This document shows positions 1 to 9,996 of a stretch of DNA of 64,000 bases, piece by piece. This stretch comes from Verticillium longisporum. Its lineage: Eukaryota > Ascomycota > Sordariomycetes > Glomerellales > Plectosphaerellaceae. The number at the start of each line of letters is the position of its first letter. Position 1 is the stretch's first letter. The notes under the pieces are model-generated. The model was not told the DNA's origin. It worked only from the letters and a program-made list of their open reading frames with translations, and did no database searches. The position numbers and the translations under genes were made by a program. The stretch covers positions 4,030,001 to 4,094,000 of the forward strand of contig JAETXT010000004.1 in the NCBI GenBank assembly GCA_019188255.1. The letters run 5' to 3'.

Positions 1-2
1 TC

Positions 3-305
3 GAACTCTTTGCTGAACAGGGCCGCCCCCGCTGGGAACAGCTGCCGCTCTACAGCGACGTCTGCAACGGCGTCATCCCCGTTGTCGCACACCACAACTG
101 GGTCAACAAGAAGCCCATTGACACCCTGTGGCCTTCCATGTGGTGGACAGGCCATGCCCGACAGCTGCTCGACGCACGACGTGCACAGGCGAAGGACGAG
201 AATGAGCGCAAGCGCGTCGGCGGCGTCGACACGGACACGGGCAAGAGCCTGACGTGGGATGACCTGTGCCCGGCCGAGTGGGAAAAAGACGTCTTCTTGA
301 ATTGA
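3..305 (+). CDS. C-terminal end of an unidentified protein, possibly a glycosyltransferase (5' partial)
   Basis: The frame is open from the window edge and closes at TGA 303-305, giving the last 100 residues of a larger protein. The visible part is rich in Trp and His (for example VAHHNWVNKK and WPSMWWTG) followed by a charged tail ending in DVFLN. The acidic/aromatic pattern and the YSDVCNGVIPVV stretch remind me of fungal mannosyl- or polysaccharide-type glycosyltransferases, but no catalytic motif is inside the window, so the function is a guess. Frame choice rests on the amino-acid composition and the absence of stops; the other plus-strand frames give low-complexity Ser/Thr/Arg translations. 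The missing 5' part lies outside the window. Confidence 0.55.
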   Translation, partial: ELFAEQGRPRWEQLPLYSDVCNGVIPVVAHHNWVNKKPIDTLWPSMWWTGHARQLLDARRAQAKDENERKRVGGVDTDTGKSLTWDDLCPAEWEKDVFLN

Positions 306-1128
306 TAAGCGATTGCATTGGACGCATGGGACGGACGGCCGGACCGGATGCATGAGAGGAGATGAAAGCGAGTTTTTCTTTTTTTTTTTTTAATCATGTT
401 CATCATGACGGTGCTGTATTGGATACTGTAATAACGAAAGGTGTCGACGTCAGTCCCCCCGCCATGATGATCACGTCTGGAATGCAACATGACGCCGCAC
501 GGAGTAGTGCGTGCCTCGGCGACAGTTGCCGACAAACAAAAATAGGGCGTTTCCCAGATTCTGGGGTCTTAGGGCTGGCGGGCTGGGCTGATCAAAGGGA
601 ACATGGAGTTGCACCACATTCCAACAGACGTGGAGCGGATCGACGCTTGCTGACCATTCCCATACCGCGATCCACGTGCGATCATCGATGATGGACCGCT
701 AGTTCAGGCAGACGCTGTGTGTAAGACAAGGGCCAGAATTGCGCCGCCTGCAGTGGTGTGACTAAAGAGGAGTGAGCGCCGTCGTCATGGGAAGGGCGCG
801 CTGGGAGCTATATCACGATCGATGTTTCTCGTCTTTTAAGCTTCCCTTGGTGTCGTCCCCGCATCGGAATGCCTCTCGGAGACAATTCGCAGACTTGATC
901 AACATTTTGCCGGCTCGAAACGGGATTCACTTCGTGGCTTGGCTTTCTGCATTACTTTTTAAAGTCTCTCCTCGTTGTGCGCAACCTGATTCTTCCACCA
1001 TCGTGCCAAAACATCGGTCGGTGCCAGACAAAGCATCGCCATTCTCAACCAAAGTCTGCCTACCGTCGACACTCAAGCACGAAACCCTAGCAAAAGACGA
1101 CCAGAAAAGAAAAGAAAAGAAAAGAAAA
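306..1128. other. Intergenic region, no gene seen
   Basis: This is the 3' flank of the partial gene and the 5' flank of the GFA-like gene. It holds a T13 run at 379-391 and an A-rich purine leader (repeats of AAAAG, 1103-1128) directly before the ATG at 1129. Short ORFs here lack recognisable domains. Confidence 0.6.
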
Positions 1129-1757
1129 ATGTCTGCCCCGGCAGCCCAACCCATTCTCACAACCCTCACGGGCTCCTGCCACTGCCGCGCAACCCGCTAC
1201 GTCCTCCGCCTCGCCCTCCCCCTGACCGCCCACGCCGTGACGCCCACGCAGCGCAGCTCCCGGCCGACAAGCCGTGCGTCTACCGCTGCAACTGCACCGT
1301 CTGCCACAAGGCCGGCCTGCTGCACGTGCGGCCCGCGTCGCCGCCCGACGACTTTGCGCTGCTCGCGCCGCGGGACCTCGGCGCGCTGGGCGCGTACCAG
1401 CCGCGCGGGCCGGGCGAGGCCAACACTTCCTTCTTCTTCTGCCGGACGTGCGGCGTGCGGTGCTTTTCGTTCAAAGGCCAGGGGGAGGTCGTGGCTGTTG
1501 ACAAGGCAGAGGTTGGGATGGAGGGGGCGGGGACGGTTGAGGTGTGGCGGCCGAAGAAGACGACTTGGACGACGGAGGGGAAGGCGAAGTCCTATCTCAG
1601 CGTGAATGGCCAGTCGATCGACTGGGGGCAGGAGGGCGCTGATCTGAGGGTCTGGTGGGAGGAGGGCAAGATTCTGTATCTGGATTGCCTTGAGGCCGGG
1701 CCGGATGGGAGGGAGAGGCCGAGGTATGAGAGGCCGCATGAGGGAGGGTGTTACTAG
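1129..1757 (+). CDS. GFA/CENP-V-type zinc-binding protein, frame interrupted
   Basis: This looks like a member of the Mss4-like fold family that includes glutathione-dependent formaldehyde-activating enzyme (PF04828). The N-terminal frame (from ATG 1129) carries GSCHCRATRYVL. The following frame carries CNCTVCHKAG and then FFFCRTCGVRCFSF, giving the CxC, CxxC and CxxC zinc-ligand pattern of the family. The two halves lie in different frames: a -1 shift falls between about 1236 and 1257, and no intron of plausible size exists there (the only GT..AG pair encloses 20 nt). Rejoined, the protein would be about 210 residues, normal for the family. Either one base is missing from the assembly or the gene is broken. 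The substrate is unknown; many fungal members are annotated only by domain. Confidence 0.7.
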
Positions 1758-2009
1758 GTTTTTTGCTTTCCAGTCTTGGCGAGTATCATACTCGGACTCG
1801 TTTCAAGCTTTGGTGTAGGGAATCAGCTGGTTCGTGCAATACTGCGAGTTAGGGCATTCACACACAAATCGAAGCTCGAATCATACCCATCAAATGCCGT
1901 GGCTGATCGAGGCAAAGCAACGAGCCCAAAGTCTCTCGCCTTGATTCAAGTGAAATTTTGAAATGAAATGCATAAACAGAAAGTATCATTCAAAACGCTA
2001 GGCCGCCTC

Positions 2010-3835
2010 TCAAACAGTATACCTAAAGTCAGGATGCCCCTGCAGGACCTTCTCTCCCCTATCTGCCTTGGCATTTTCCCGCTTGAAGTACCACGTGTTG
2101 AAGCAGATGACGAATAACACCAAGAAGCCACAGGCAATCGACCCAATGATACCGGGACGGTACCCGGGCGCGTCTTGGCTGCGGAACATGAGGGAACCCG
2201 CGACACCGCCGACACCGCCCGAGCCGATGAGGGTCGCGGAGCAAAAGGCACGCTTCCACTGGCCGCGGATATTGTTGGACTGAGAACAATGAGTACCACT
2301 AAAAGGACCAGTTCTGGGAGTTGAGACGTACCTGATAGGTCATGCAAGCGGGAATGTTGGTGTTGAAGCCGCAGCAGATGAGGAAGACGCCAAAGTATGC
2401 GGCGCCGCTGTTGGACGCGAAACCCTGTGAACATTAGTCTTGCCATCAAACGTAAATGACCCGAAGGAGACGTACCATCAAAGCCAAACCAGCAATGCCG
2501 ACAACCGAGTTAAACATCATGACAGGGCCGCGGATGCGGTACTTGTCGCTGATCCAGGCCGTGGCAAACATGTACAGACAGGCCACAAAGTAGGGCGGCG
2601 CGATGAGGCACTGGGACGCAGCGAGCGAGAAGCCCATCTGGTCGCGGAGGATCATGGGGAGGAAGTACGCCACGGCGTAGGTGATGGCAGTCAAGCCGCT
2701 GAGCACGCTTCTGTCAGCACTGTGCGTGGTAGGAAGACAAAGGCGGCGGCCTTACAAGAAGATCAGGGCGTAGCCATAAATGAGAGGATCTTTTCCGGAG
2801 GCAATCAGCTTGCGGAAGTCCCAGGCCTCTTCGTCGGCGTCACTGCGATCGGCGTTGATCTTGTCCATGACAATCTCGCACTCTTCCTTGGTCAGGAATT
2901 TTGACTTGTTGTGGGCGCGATCGGGAAAGTCGACAATGGTGAAATAGCAGATGGTGGCAACGATAACGGTGATCTGGGTTGATGAGCTGCGCGCTCTACA
3001 AGTGATGGGCGAGAATGATACTCACAAGGCCCTCCATCAGGAAGATCCATCTCCAGCCTTCAAGACCGCCGAGTCCATCCTGAAGACGTCAGTTCTGTTT
3101 TGCACTTGTAGCTTCGTGTAAACTCACCATCTGCATCAAGCCATAGGCCAAAATACCACCCATGCCTGACGAGAAGAAGCCGATCATATAGAAGCATGAG
3201 ATGCGCTTCTGCAGATCGTAACGTGTATACCAGGTGGAGATGAGAAAGAGACAGGCAGGAAGGAACCCAGCTTCGAGCAAGCCGAGGATGATACGAAGTC
3301 CAACCATTGTCTGCCAATTCTGAGGGAATCCGAACCCGACCTAGCCGTCTTGTAAGCCATCGATGCATCTACGAAGTCAATTGACAAAGCAGGCCATACC
3401 AGCAGAACGCCCCATGCCAGCGTGATGCCAGGCAGGAAGAGCTTGGCGCCTATCTTTCGACAGGCGACCGTGGCCGGAAGCTGGAACAACGTGAACGTAA
3501 TAAAGAATACGAGAGCAATAAGTGACTGCGGCTGTCAGTATCTGTCGTGAAAGATCGGACGGCGGTCAACTGACGTAGCGGTAGCCAACGGTAAGCTCCA
3601 GGTCCTTCGACATGCCGGCAATGTTCGCTGAGCCGAGATTCGTCCGGTCGACGAGACTGACACAGTACATGAAGCCGCATGTCGTGATCAACCTTCGATC
3701 AATCTTATGCACCAGTTTGCGGTAGGCAGCGTGAGCGAGAGGATCCTCGAGTTGGCCGGTGATGCCATCCTCCTTTGCGGAGGCCTGCTCGAAGGCCATG
3801 GGGTCCTTGGTAGCCATGTCGTCGGCGTGGTGCAT
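2010..3835 (-). CDS. MFS permease, anion:cation symporter (Dal5/Tna1-like) family
   Basis: A plasma-membrane transporter for a small organic anion or vitamin-like substrate is likely. Eight exons (minus strand): 3835-3575, 3525-3400, 3340-3128, 3079-3026, 2973-2756, 2707-2476, 2424-2332, 2279-2010. All introns are 48-59 nt with GT-AG ends and all phases agree, giving 488 aa. Family motifs are VDRTNLGSANIAGM after the first predicted helix, GLRIILGLLEAGFLPACLFL with STWYTRYDLQKR, and SGMGGILAYGL. These match the allantoate/nicotinate/pantothenate permease group. A cytosolic acidic N terminus and a basic tail (FKRENAKADRGEKV) are typical. The neighbouring Zn2Cys6 regulator and amidase suggest uptake of an amide- or ureide-type nitrogen source, which is inference. 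ATG 3835 is the first in frame; a second at residue 7 is possible. Confidence 0.9.
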
Positions 3836-5386
3836 GTCAGGCTACAGGACAGTAGACGATAAGTCGAACAATAGGATGTCGTGACTCAAGGAAGCTCGAA
3901 CATGCTTCGTCTGGGGAACCGGGCGATGGGAAGTTTTTCAAGAATGGAGTCGGCCACCGCGCTTTGTGGGGGAGGAGTGGAGCAGACAAGACACAGTCGG
4001 TGGTAACACGGGAGCGGACCTTGATTGAGGCGAAGGATTGTCGTATTTATGGCCTCATCAACCTGACCGCAACGGTGCATAGCAAGTGCTGTGCACAATA
4101 GGGGCGCAGTCTCAAGGTTGTCGAAGCCGTTCGTGGGGCAGATAACGTGGAGGTGGGCTGCGGTAGGCATGGGCCGCGTGCCAGGATATCGGTAGTGATA
4201 ATGACGGAGTTTTTGAAGATCGGGTTCCCCGTTGGGAAGGCTTTCATCGGTCGGCCGAGAGCGGAGGGGATTGGCGTCCGCGATTCATGATCCCGTCGGC
4301 CAGATGCCCGCTGTTTTGTGAGGCCGGCCCGAGTTGGGAGGCTGAAGTAAAGGCCAAGACATTTCGTTATCTCGAGTTGTAAGTTGCTGTCCTTTATGGA
4401 TTTCATATAGCAGTTGGCGATTTATCTCCTGTTCACTATCCCATACCTGGGCCGTCTGATCACGACGTCTCACCGACTACGCATTACCACTCCAACTCAG
4501 ATCCCCATCCTACTAACAGGGACATGTGCAACCCAGCCAAGTCATGTCGACCTGTGAATTATCCGCCATGACGCTGCTTGACCCCAACTGCGATGCCGGC
4601 TCAAGGCTACCATTCCTTTATGTTGGCCTCGTGCTACCCCGTGGGGGACAGACAGGGAGGGTATCGATTTCCCCGCGTTCAAAGATGCAAGATGAGACGG
4701 AGTATTGGGAGAAAATCCACTGAAGCCAGGTGCTATTATATAAACATGAACCCAAAATGCAACCGTGATTTTCAAGCTTGGCTTTTAGAGGTAACAGTGA
4801 TTCGACATCTCAATGTTGTCTAACAGGTGTCTGGCTCTTCTGACATTGTCCATCTGCAACGAGTTGACTTCTGTCTTATCAGGATACGGGCATCGCCGTG
4901 GTTTATGGCTGATACGCAGCTCGTAATTGTAACTTCTTGGGATCCATATCGTGTTCTTGCAGAGATAACGAAACCTTGTCGGCGACATGCTGCACACTCG
5001 TGCAGATCGCCCCTCGCCAGGAGGATAAACGGCTGGCGATAGGGCGTCGACTCATGCCAATAGCGTAGGAAATGCCCCGACCAAATACGGGTCTGGCTGC
5101 CCTACCGCGGCTCCCACGGCGAACGACATGGTCACTTGCTGCATCCGGCAAGCAATCAAGTTCCCCGCAGTTTGGGATCCAACGAGCCTCGGGGGTCTAT
5201 CCGAAGGCCTAAATGCACGGCCAACCCCTGATCCGTGGGCACATTCAACCTGTCTGCCTTCTTCCCAATCAAGCAACCTACCTACGAGCGAGCCTCGCCC
5301 TATCACTTCAAGTCAAACATCCATTTTCGGACCACTTTCATGAGTCCTTGCATGATCAGGCACTTTTACGAGAAGTCGCGGTAGAA
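3836..5386. other. Divergent intergenic region between permease and regulator
   Basis: About 1.5 kb lies between two divergently transcribed genes and probably contains both promoters. A 94-codon minus-strand ORF at 3886-4170 is open but matches no family I know. The plus-strand regulator frame is open upstream of its chosen ATG back to 5213, which I read as leader sequence. No repeats or RNA genes were seen. Confidence 0.55.
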
Positions 5387-6736
5387 ATGGAAGAAACAAA
5401 GCCCCGCGGAAAGCCACGAGGCATGCGGCGGGACCGCGATTGTCGCGCCTGCAAGACGTGGGGCTTCAAATGTCGCCTCAATCGTCCCAGATGCCAGCCC
5501 TGTGTCGCCTCGGAACTGCCCTGTGGTGGGTATCCGCAGCGCGTCGTCTGGGCGAACAAGACATCGCCAACCAGCGTCGCTGCAACCACGAAGCCGAAAC
5601 GCAGGAAACCAGACACCCGGAACGTCACCGGCCGAACGCCGGCAGCACGCCCGGCTGTTGTTGCCGTGATCGCCGACCGAACGGCGGGCACACACGTAGG
5701 CCCGGTCCATGAGGAGAAGCAGAGCACAACGGGGCCAGATCACTACAGCCTCATCAAGCGACTCTCATCATTCTGCCGGCACATCGAGGCGCTCGCGGGC
5801 AGCAGCGGTGCGCGGCGACAACTGTCAGAAGCTACAATGACACGGCTCGTCTCACGCATCAACGACCTCGTGCAGGCCCGCATGGGGACGGCGCCGATGC
5901 AGGCGACGGTGAGCGGAACGGCTGGGCCGCTCGATTATATCGCTGCCCTCATGGATCTCAGCGAGGCGCTCGAGACGGCGAATCCCGTGGCATTCGTTGC
6001 TATCGCGGCCTTTGCCTTTTTTGAGGTCTGTGAGGGAGCCTTTGGCGAGTGGCAGCGTCACCTCTACGGCGCGAGGTCGCTGCTCGATCTTCACTGCCGC
6101 ACGACGGGCGAGCTTGAGGTGCTGGCACGGGACGTCACGGGCCTGTCAGAGATGGTGTCGCACCTTTTGTGGTTTGATGTCATGGGTGCCATCATCCGTG
6201 GCACAACGGGCTTAATATTCGAGGACTGGCACCGTGAGACGCTGAACGCTGGTGGCTTCTTTGACATTGTCGGGTGTCCGGCGTCGACGTTCCATGTTTT
6301 TACTAATGTCGCCGTGGGAGGTGTCGACGCTGACCCCATCGGTAGTTGTCTTATGGTCATGGACTCACTTTTGCAACTTGAGGGGTGTGACACGGACGTT
6401 GCGAGAACAGCGGATGCCTATCGGTGCGCGGCGGCGATTGCGGTGCTTGCGCGACTTGAGGATGCCGAGACGAGGTTGCCGCCGCCGGGAATGGAGACAG
6501 CTATGACAAAAGCTGTGGATCGACTTTGTCACGTTATGGAGATGATGCCGGTGTCGTCGAGATACTATCTGCATCTCGCAGTCGCAGTCTTCCTCGCGGG
6601 CATGAGGGTGACGAGACGTGAGCAGTGCGATATCGTGCGGCGTTACTGGCAGAACTGTCGCGCTGCCGAGTTCCCGCGGTATCCAGACGCCGAGATGAGG
6701 TGTGAGGAACACTGGCGAGCAATAGGCCTGCTGTAA
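5387..6736 (+). CDS. Zn(2)-Cys(6) fungal transcription factor
   Basis: An intronless gene for a 449-residue nuclear regulator. The binuclear zinc cluster lies at residues 19-46 with Cys19, 22, 29, 36, 39 and 46 (CX2CX6CX6CX2CX6C), flanked by basic residues (RRDRDCRACK before it). A basic, Pro/Ala-rich linker follows. The C-terminal 330 residues are alpha-helical and resemble the Fungal_trans_2 (PF11951) type, including FEVCEGAFGEWQRHLYGARSLL. ATG 5387 was chosen because it lies just before the zinc cluster. An upstream in-frame ATG at 5213 would add 58 residues without conserved features, and ATG 5423 would also keep the cluster. Its position between permease and amidase suggests it controls them, as is common for fungal catabolic genes. 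That is inference. Confidence 0.9.
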   Translation: MEETKPRGKPRGMRRDRDCRACKTWGFKCRLNRPRCQPCVASELPCGGYPQRVVWANKTSPTSVAATTKPKRRKPDTRNVTGRTPAARPAVVAVIADRTAGTHVGPVHEEKQSTTGPDHYSLIKRLSSFCRHIEALAGSSGARRQLSEATMTRLVSRINDLVQARMGTAPMQATVSGTAGPLDYIAALMDLSEALETANPVAFVAIAAFAFFEVCEGAFGEWQRHLYGARSLLDLHCRTTGELEVLARDVTGLSEMVSHLLWFDVMGAIIRGTTGLIFEDWHRETLNAGGFFDIVGCPASTFHVFTNVAVGGVDADPIGSCLMVMDSLLQLEGCDTDVARTADAYRCAAAIAVLARLEDAETRLPPPGMETAMTKAVDRLCHVMEMMPVSSRYYLHLAVAVFLAGMRVTRREQCDIVRRYWQNCRAAEFPRYPDAEMRCEEHWRAIGLL

Positions 6737-7240
6737 TGATGTGCAAGAACGTGGCAAAAGTGGTGTGGTGTGTAGGGTCATAGTGGGAGATTGTGAGGAA
6801 TGTAGATTAGCTTCCTCTTTAGGAAAGGAATCTAACCCCCTCCCTCCACACCCCCGCGAGTCAAGGGGGCCATGGCATATTTCCGCGTCATTGACTGCCC
6901 CTAAAGTCCCCCCACGGCTTGGAGATCCGGAGGGGGGGATGGCTCGACGTTATCGGTTCCGCCATGAGCAGGATACGTTTCCGACATCGGTTTGACTGAA
7001 GGTAGACAGGCGTTTATTCCCTTTGCGGTACCCTACCTATCCAGCGTACCGCCTTCCGAAGATATCTTGCCGTACTGTATCTTGAGCTAAGGCAGGCGAT
7101 CCAGACTAGGAAGCTCGTCAGTCACGTCACGTCTTCTTCCGCGACTTATAAGCTCCACGCAAGCCACATTCCCTTCGCGAGAAAACGCATTGTTGGACCC
7201 TCAGGACTTGACGATTACCAAGAAAGACAGGCAAAACACC
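6737..7240. other. Intergenic: regulator 3' flank and amidase promoter
   Basis: A C-rich stretch lies at 6836-6930. A GATA-type site in reverse orientation (TTATCG) lies near 6950. A TATA-like TTATAAG lies at 7146-7152, about 90 bp before the amidase ATG. Confidence 0.45.
7146..7152 (+). promoter_or_regulatory. TATA-like element of the amidase gene
   Basis: TTATAAG lies 89 bp upstream of ATG 7241 in an otherwise GC-balanced region, a usual distance for fungal TATA boxes. The only support is sequence and position. Confidence 0.4.
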
Positions 7241-9201
7241 ATGATGCAACTACAGCAAATGTCGGACCCTGCGCCGGAAACCTACCTCGACCGCGCTGCA
7301 GCCAAGCGCGCCCACCAACTCGCCCAGATCCCCGCCGAATGGCGCCTCGCCTCGATCCCCTCTGTATCCTCAGCCCCCTCGGCCCTCGCTTACATCCGCT
7401 CACACGGTCTTCTAACGACTGAGGAGCTACACATCACAGAGACCTGCGATGCTGCCGTGCTGTTGCACAAGCTGGCGCGCGGGGAGCTGTCATCTCTACA
7501 AGTTGTGCGGGCCTTTGCCAAGCGCGCTGCCATCGCCCACCAGCTCACGACGTGCTGCACCGAGATCCTCTTCGACGAAGCCTTTGCCGAAGCTCAGAGG
7601 CTGGATGATGTGCTGGCGCGCACAGGAAAGACTGTTGGTCCGCTGCACGGACTGCCCGTCAGCATCAAGGACTGTCTCGACATCAAGGGCAAGGACTCGA
7701 CCGTGGGTAAGTGCCCCGAGAGCTGGCGGCTCGAAGACAAACGCACTCTAAGCTGAACGACACCACAGGCTGGGTCGGGCTCGTCGGCAAGCCGGCTGCC
7801 AGAGACTCCAACACGGCGCAAGTGCTGCGAAAACTGGGTGCCGTCTTTTACGTCAAGACCAACGTGCCGCAGTCCATGATGATGTCCGACTCGTACAACC
7901 ACGTTTGGGGCCAGTGCGTCGGCGCCCTCAACCGGACCCTCATCTCCGGCGGTAGCAGTGGCGGCGAGTCGACACTCATCTCGGCGCGCGGCAGCATCCT
8001 CGGCGTCGGCACAGACATTGGCGGGTCCATTAGAATCCCAGCGGCGCTGACGGGCTTATACGGACTCTCTCCGACTCTGTCGAGGCACACATACGAGCGC
8101 GGAGGGTAAGGCCCATGAATTCTTTGTATCGGTACATCAATTGACATTTCTCAAATAGCCCCCGCCAACACATCGTCCGTCCCGTCGCAGGTCCTCTTGC
8201 AGGCACCCTCTCCGGTATCGAGACCTACATGAAGGCCTTCCAAGAGGGCGAACCATGGAAGGTCGACTCCCAGGTCGCACCTACTTCTTGGCGTTCAGAC
8301 TGCTGCGTGATCCCGTCGACCAAGAGGCTGCGTATCGGCTACATCATTGACGACGGTGTCGTGAAGACGCAGCCGCCAGTAGAGCGCGCCGTGCAGGAGA
8401 CAATTGCTGCGCTCAAAGCTGCCGGCCACGAAAGTGCGTTTCCCTTGTTTGATCGAGCAATCCTTCCACTGACGATAGTGAAGTGATCGAATGGGATGCC
8501 TCATCCCACGCACGTGCGTACGACCTTTGGGAGAAGGCCATTCTCTCAGACGGCGGACTAGCGTGCAAGAAACTATGCGACATGTCAGGCGAGCCATTAA
8601 TCGAAGGCATGCTTGTTGGAAAGCCGGAGAACCTGTTGACGACGGCGCAGACACATGAGGTATGTCGAGAGGTTGTGTTCTCCTTGACCGAGACTGGCTC
8701 AGCTGCTGACGGTGTGCGTACAGCTGCTCGCCGACAAGTACGAATACGAGACGGAATACCTGCGCCGCTGGCAGGAAGCCGACATGGACGCACTGATCAT
8801 GCCCGTTGTTCCCTGGGTGGGCTACAAGCCGTGGACGTGGGTCAAATCGAGCCAGTACGTAGGGTACACAAGTATTTGGAACCTCGTGGACTGGGCGGCG
8901 CTGGCACTTCCCGTGACAACAGCCTCAAGAGAAAAAGATGGCGACGGAACGGCGGGATGGAAGGCGCATCAACCAAGGAACAAGGCGGACGAGTTCAATA
9001 AGTCGCAATGTGAGTATGTCCTACCAAAAGTCTAATCTGCGTGATGCTAATCAGAGTGTAGATGACATCGGTTTGGTTGATGGCATGCCTGTCGGTATCC
9101 AAGTCGTATGCGGCAAATACGAGGACGAGAAATGTGTGGCGGTTGGCAAGGTAATCCAAGAGCAGATGCAGAAGGGGGCAGAAAGAGAGTCTCGGCTGTA
9201 G
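7241..9201 (+). CDS. Acetamidase-type amidase (amidase signature family)
   Basis: A hydrolase of carboxamides giving acid plus ammonia, probably cytosolic. Six exons: 7241-7706, 7769-8105, 8159-8433, 8484-8659, 8724-9009, 9062-9201. Phases agree throughout, giving 559 aa, close to Aspergillus AmdS length. The amidase-signature triad is visible: Lys143 in LPVSIKD, the cis-Ser in ISGGSSGGES (about Ser218), and the nucleophile Ser242 in GTDIGGSIRIPA. The C terminus carries GLVDGMPVGIQVVCGKYEDE, typical of the family. At exon 4 the acceptor at 8482-8483 is used; the AG five bases earlier would bring in a stop. The nearby permease and Zn2Cys6 regulator fit an inducible nitrogen-scavenging unit. 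The exact amide substrate cannot be read from sequence. Confidence 0.93.
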
Positions 9202-9996
9202 ATGGTAATGTCTCATGTCGTTTTATGCATAGCGGTGGGCAAAGTGTTCGCTGGACGAACTAATCGGAGCTCCCATTGTTGTTAATTCTGCAAGATTATC
9301 TGCCATGTGGTCTGGACGGACACAAGCCTCAGTGTCACTCCCTACACCGATTAGGAGTGCGTAATATGCCAACATGTCACATATACCGAGTGCGGGCCCT
9401 ACCATTTCGAGAGTGGCTAGTTGTGAGTCACAAGAATCAGCTTGATTGTTTTACTTTGCGTTTCGTTCATAACCCAAACGGCCTGACGAGTTGCGATTTT
9501 CGAATAGACGTTCTGATTCCATCAAAAGGCAGCTTGTACGATGGTAAGGAGAAGACCCGCGGCTGGGTGGCAGGATAGTTCATACGACGGGAATCGAGCT
9601 TGATTCCCGTGTTCTCGGACTGCAACGGAATATACTTCAATGCTTCGTCTCCGTCAACGTATGTGGGCATTTAGTCGCAGACTCTGAGGAAGGCAATGCA
9701 ATACAGGCCAATGGTGGAGCATCTGAGTTGCAAGCCCCTCGTATCTTTCGGATTCTAGACAATATCGACAGAATTGGATACATCACGTCAATCGAAGCAG
9801 CAGAAAGACAGACGAAACAGACATTAAGTAGATAAAGCCAACTGTCATGGCAAGATATGTCTACAGGGGCATCAATCCATCACCCCGCTCATTGCCCCCT
9901 AAATACAAGGACGATTCGCCTCGTCCAGATGCGCCATTGTTGGTTCCGTTTTCTTTAAAATATTCGTAGAGAGAAGAAAAAAAGAAACCACATCCT
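9202..9996. other. Convergent intergenic region
   Basis: The 3' flanks of the amidase and the WSC-protein gene meet here. No gene, RNA or repeat was recognised. The segment is moderately AT-rich near 9750-9860. Confidence 0.5.

Noticed and set aside
3886..4170. 94-codon minus-strand frame in the divergent promoter region
   Set aside because: No domain, no splice partners, and it lies where two promoters are expected.
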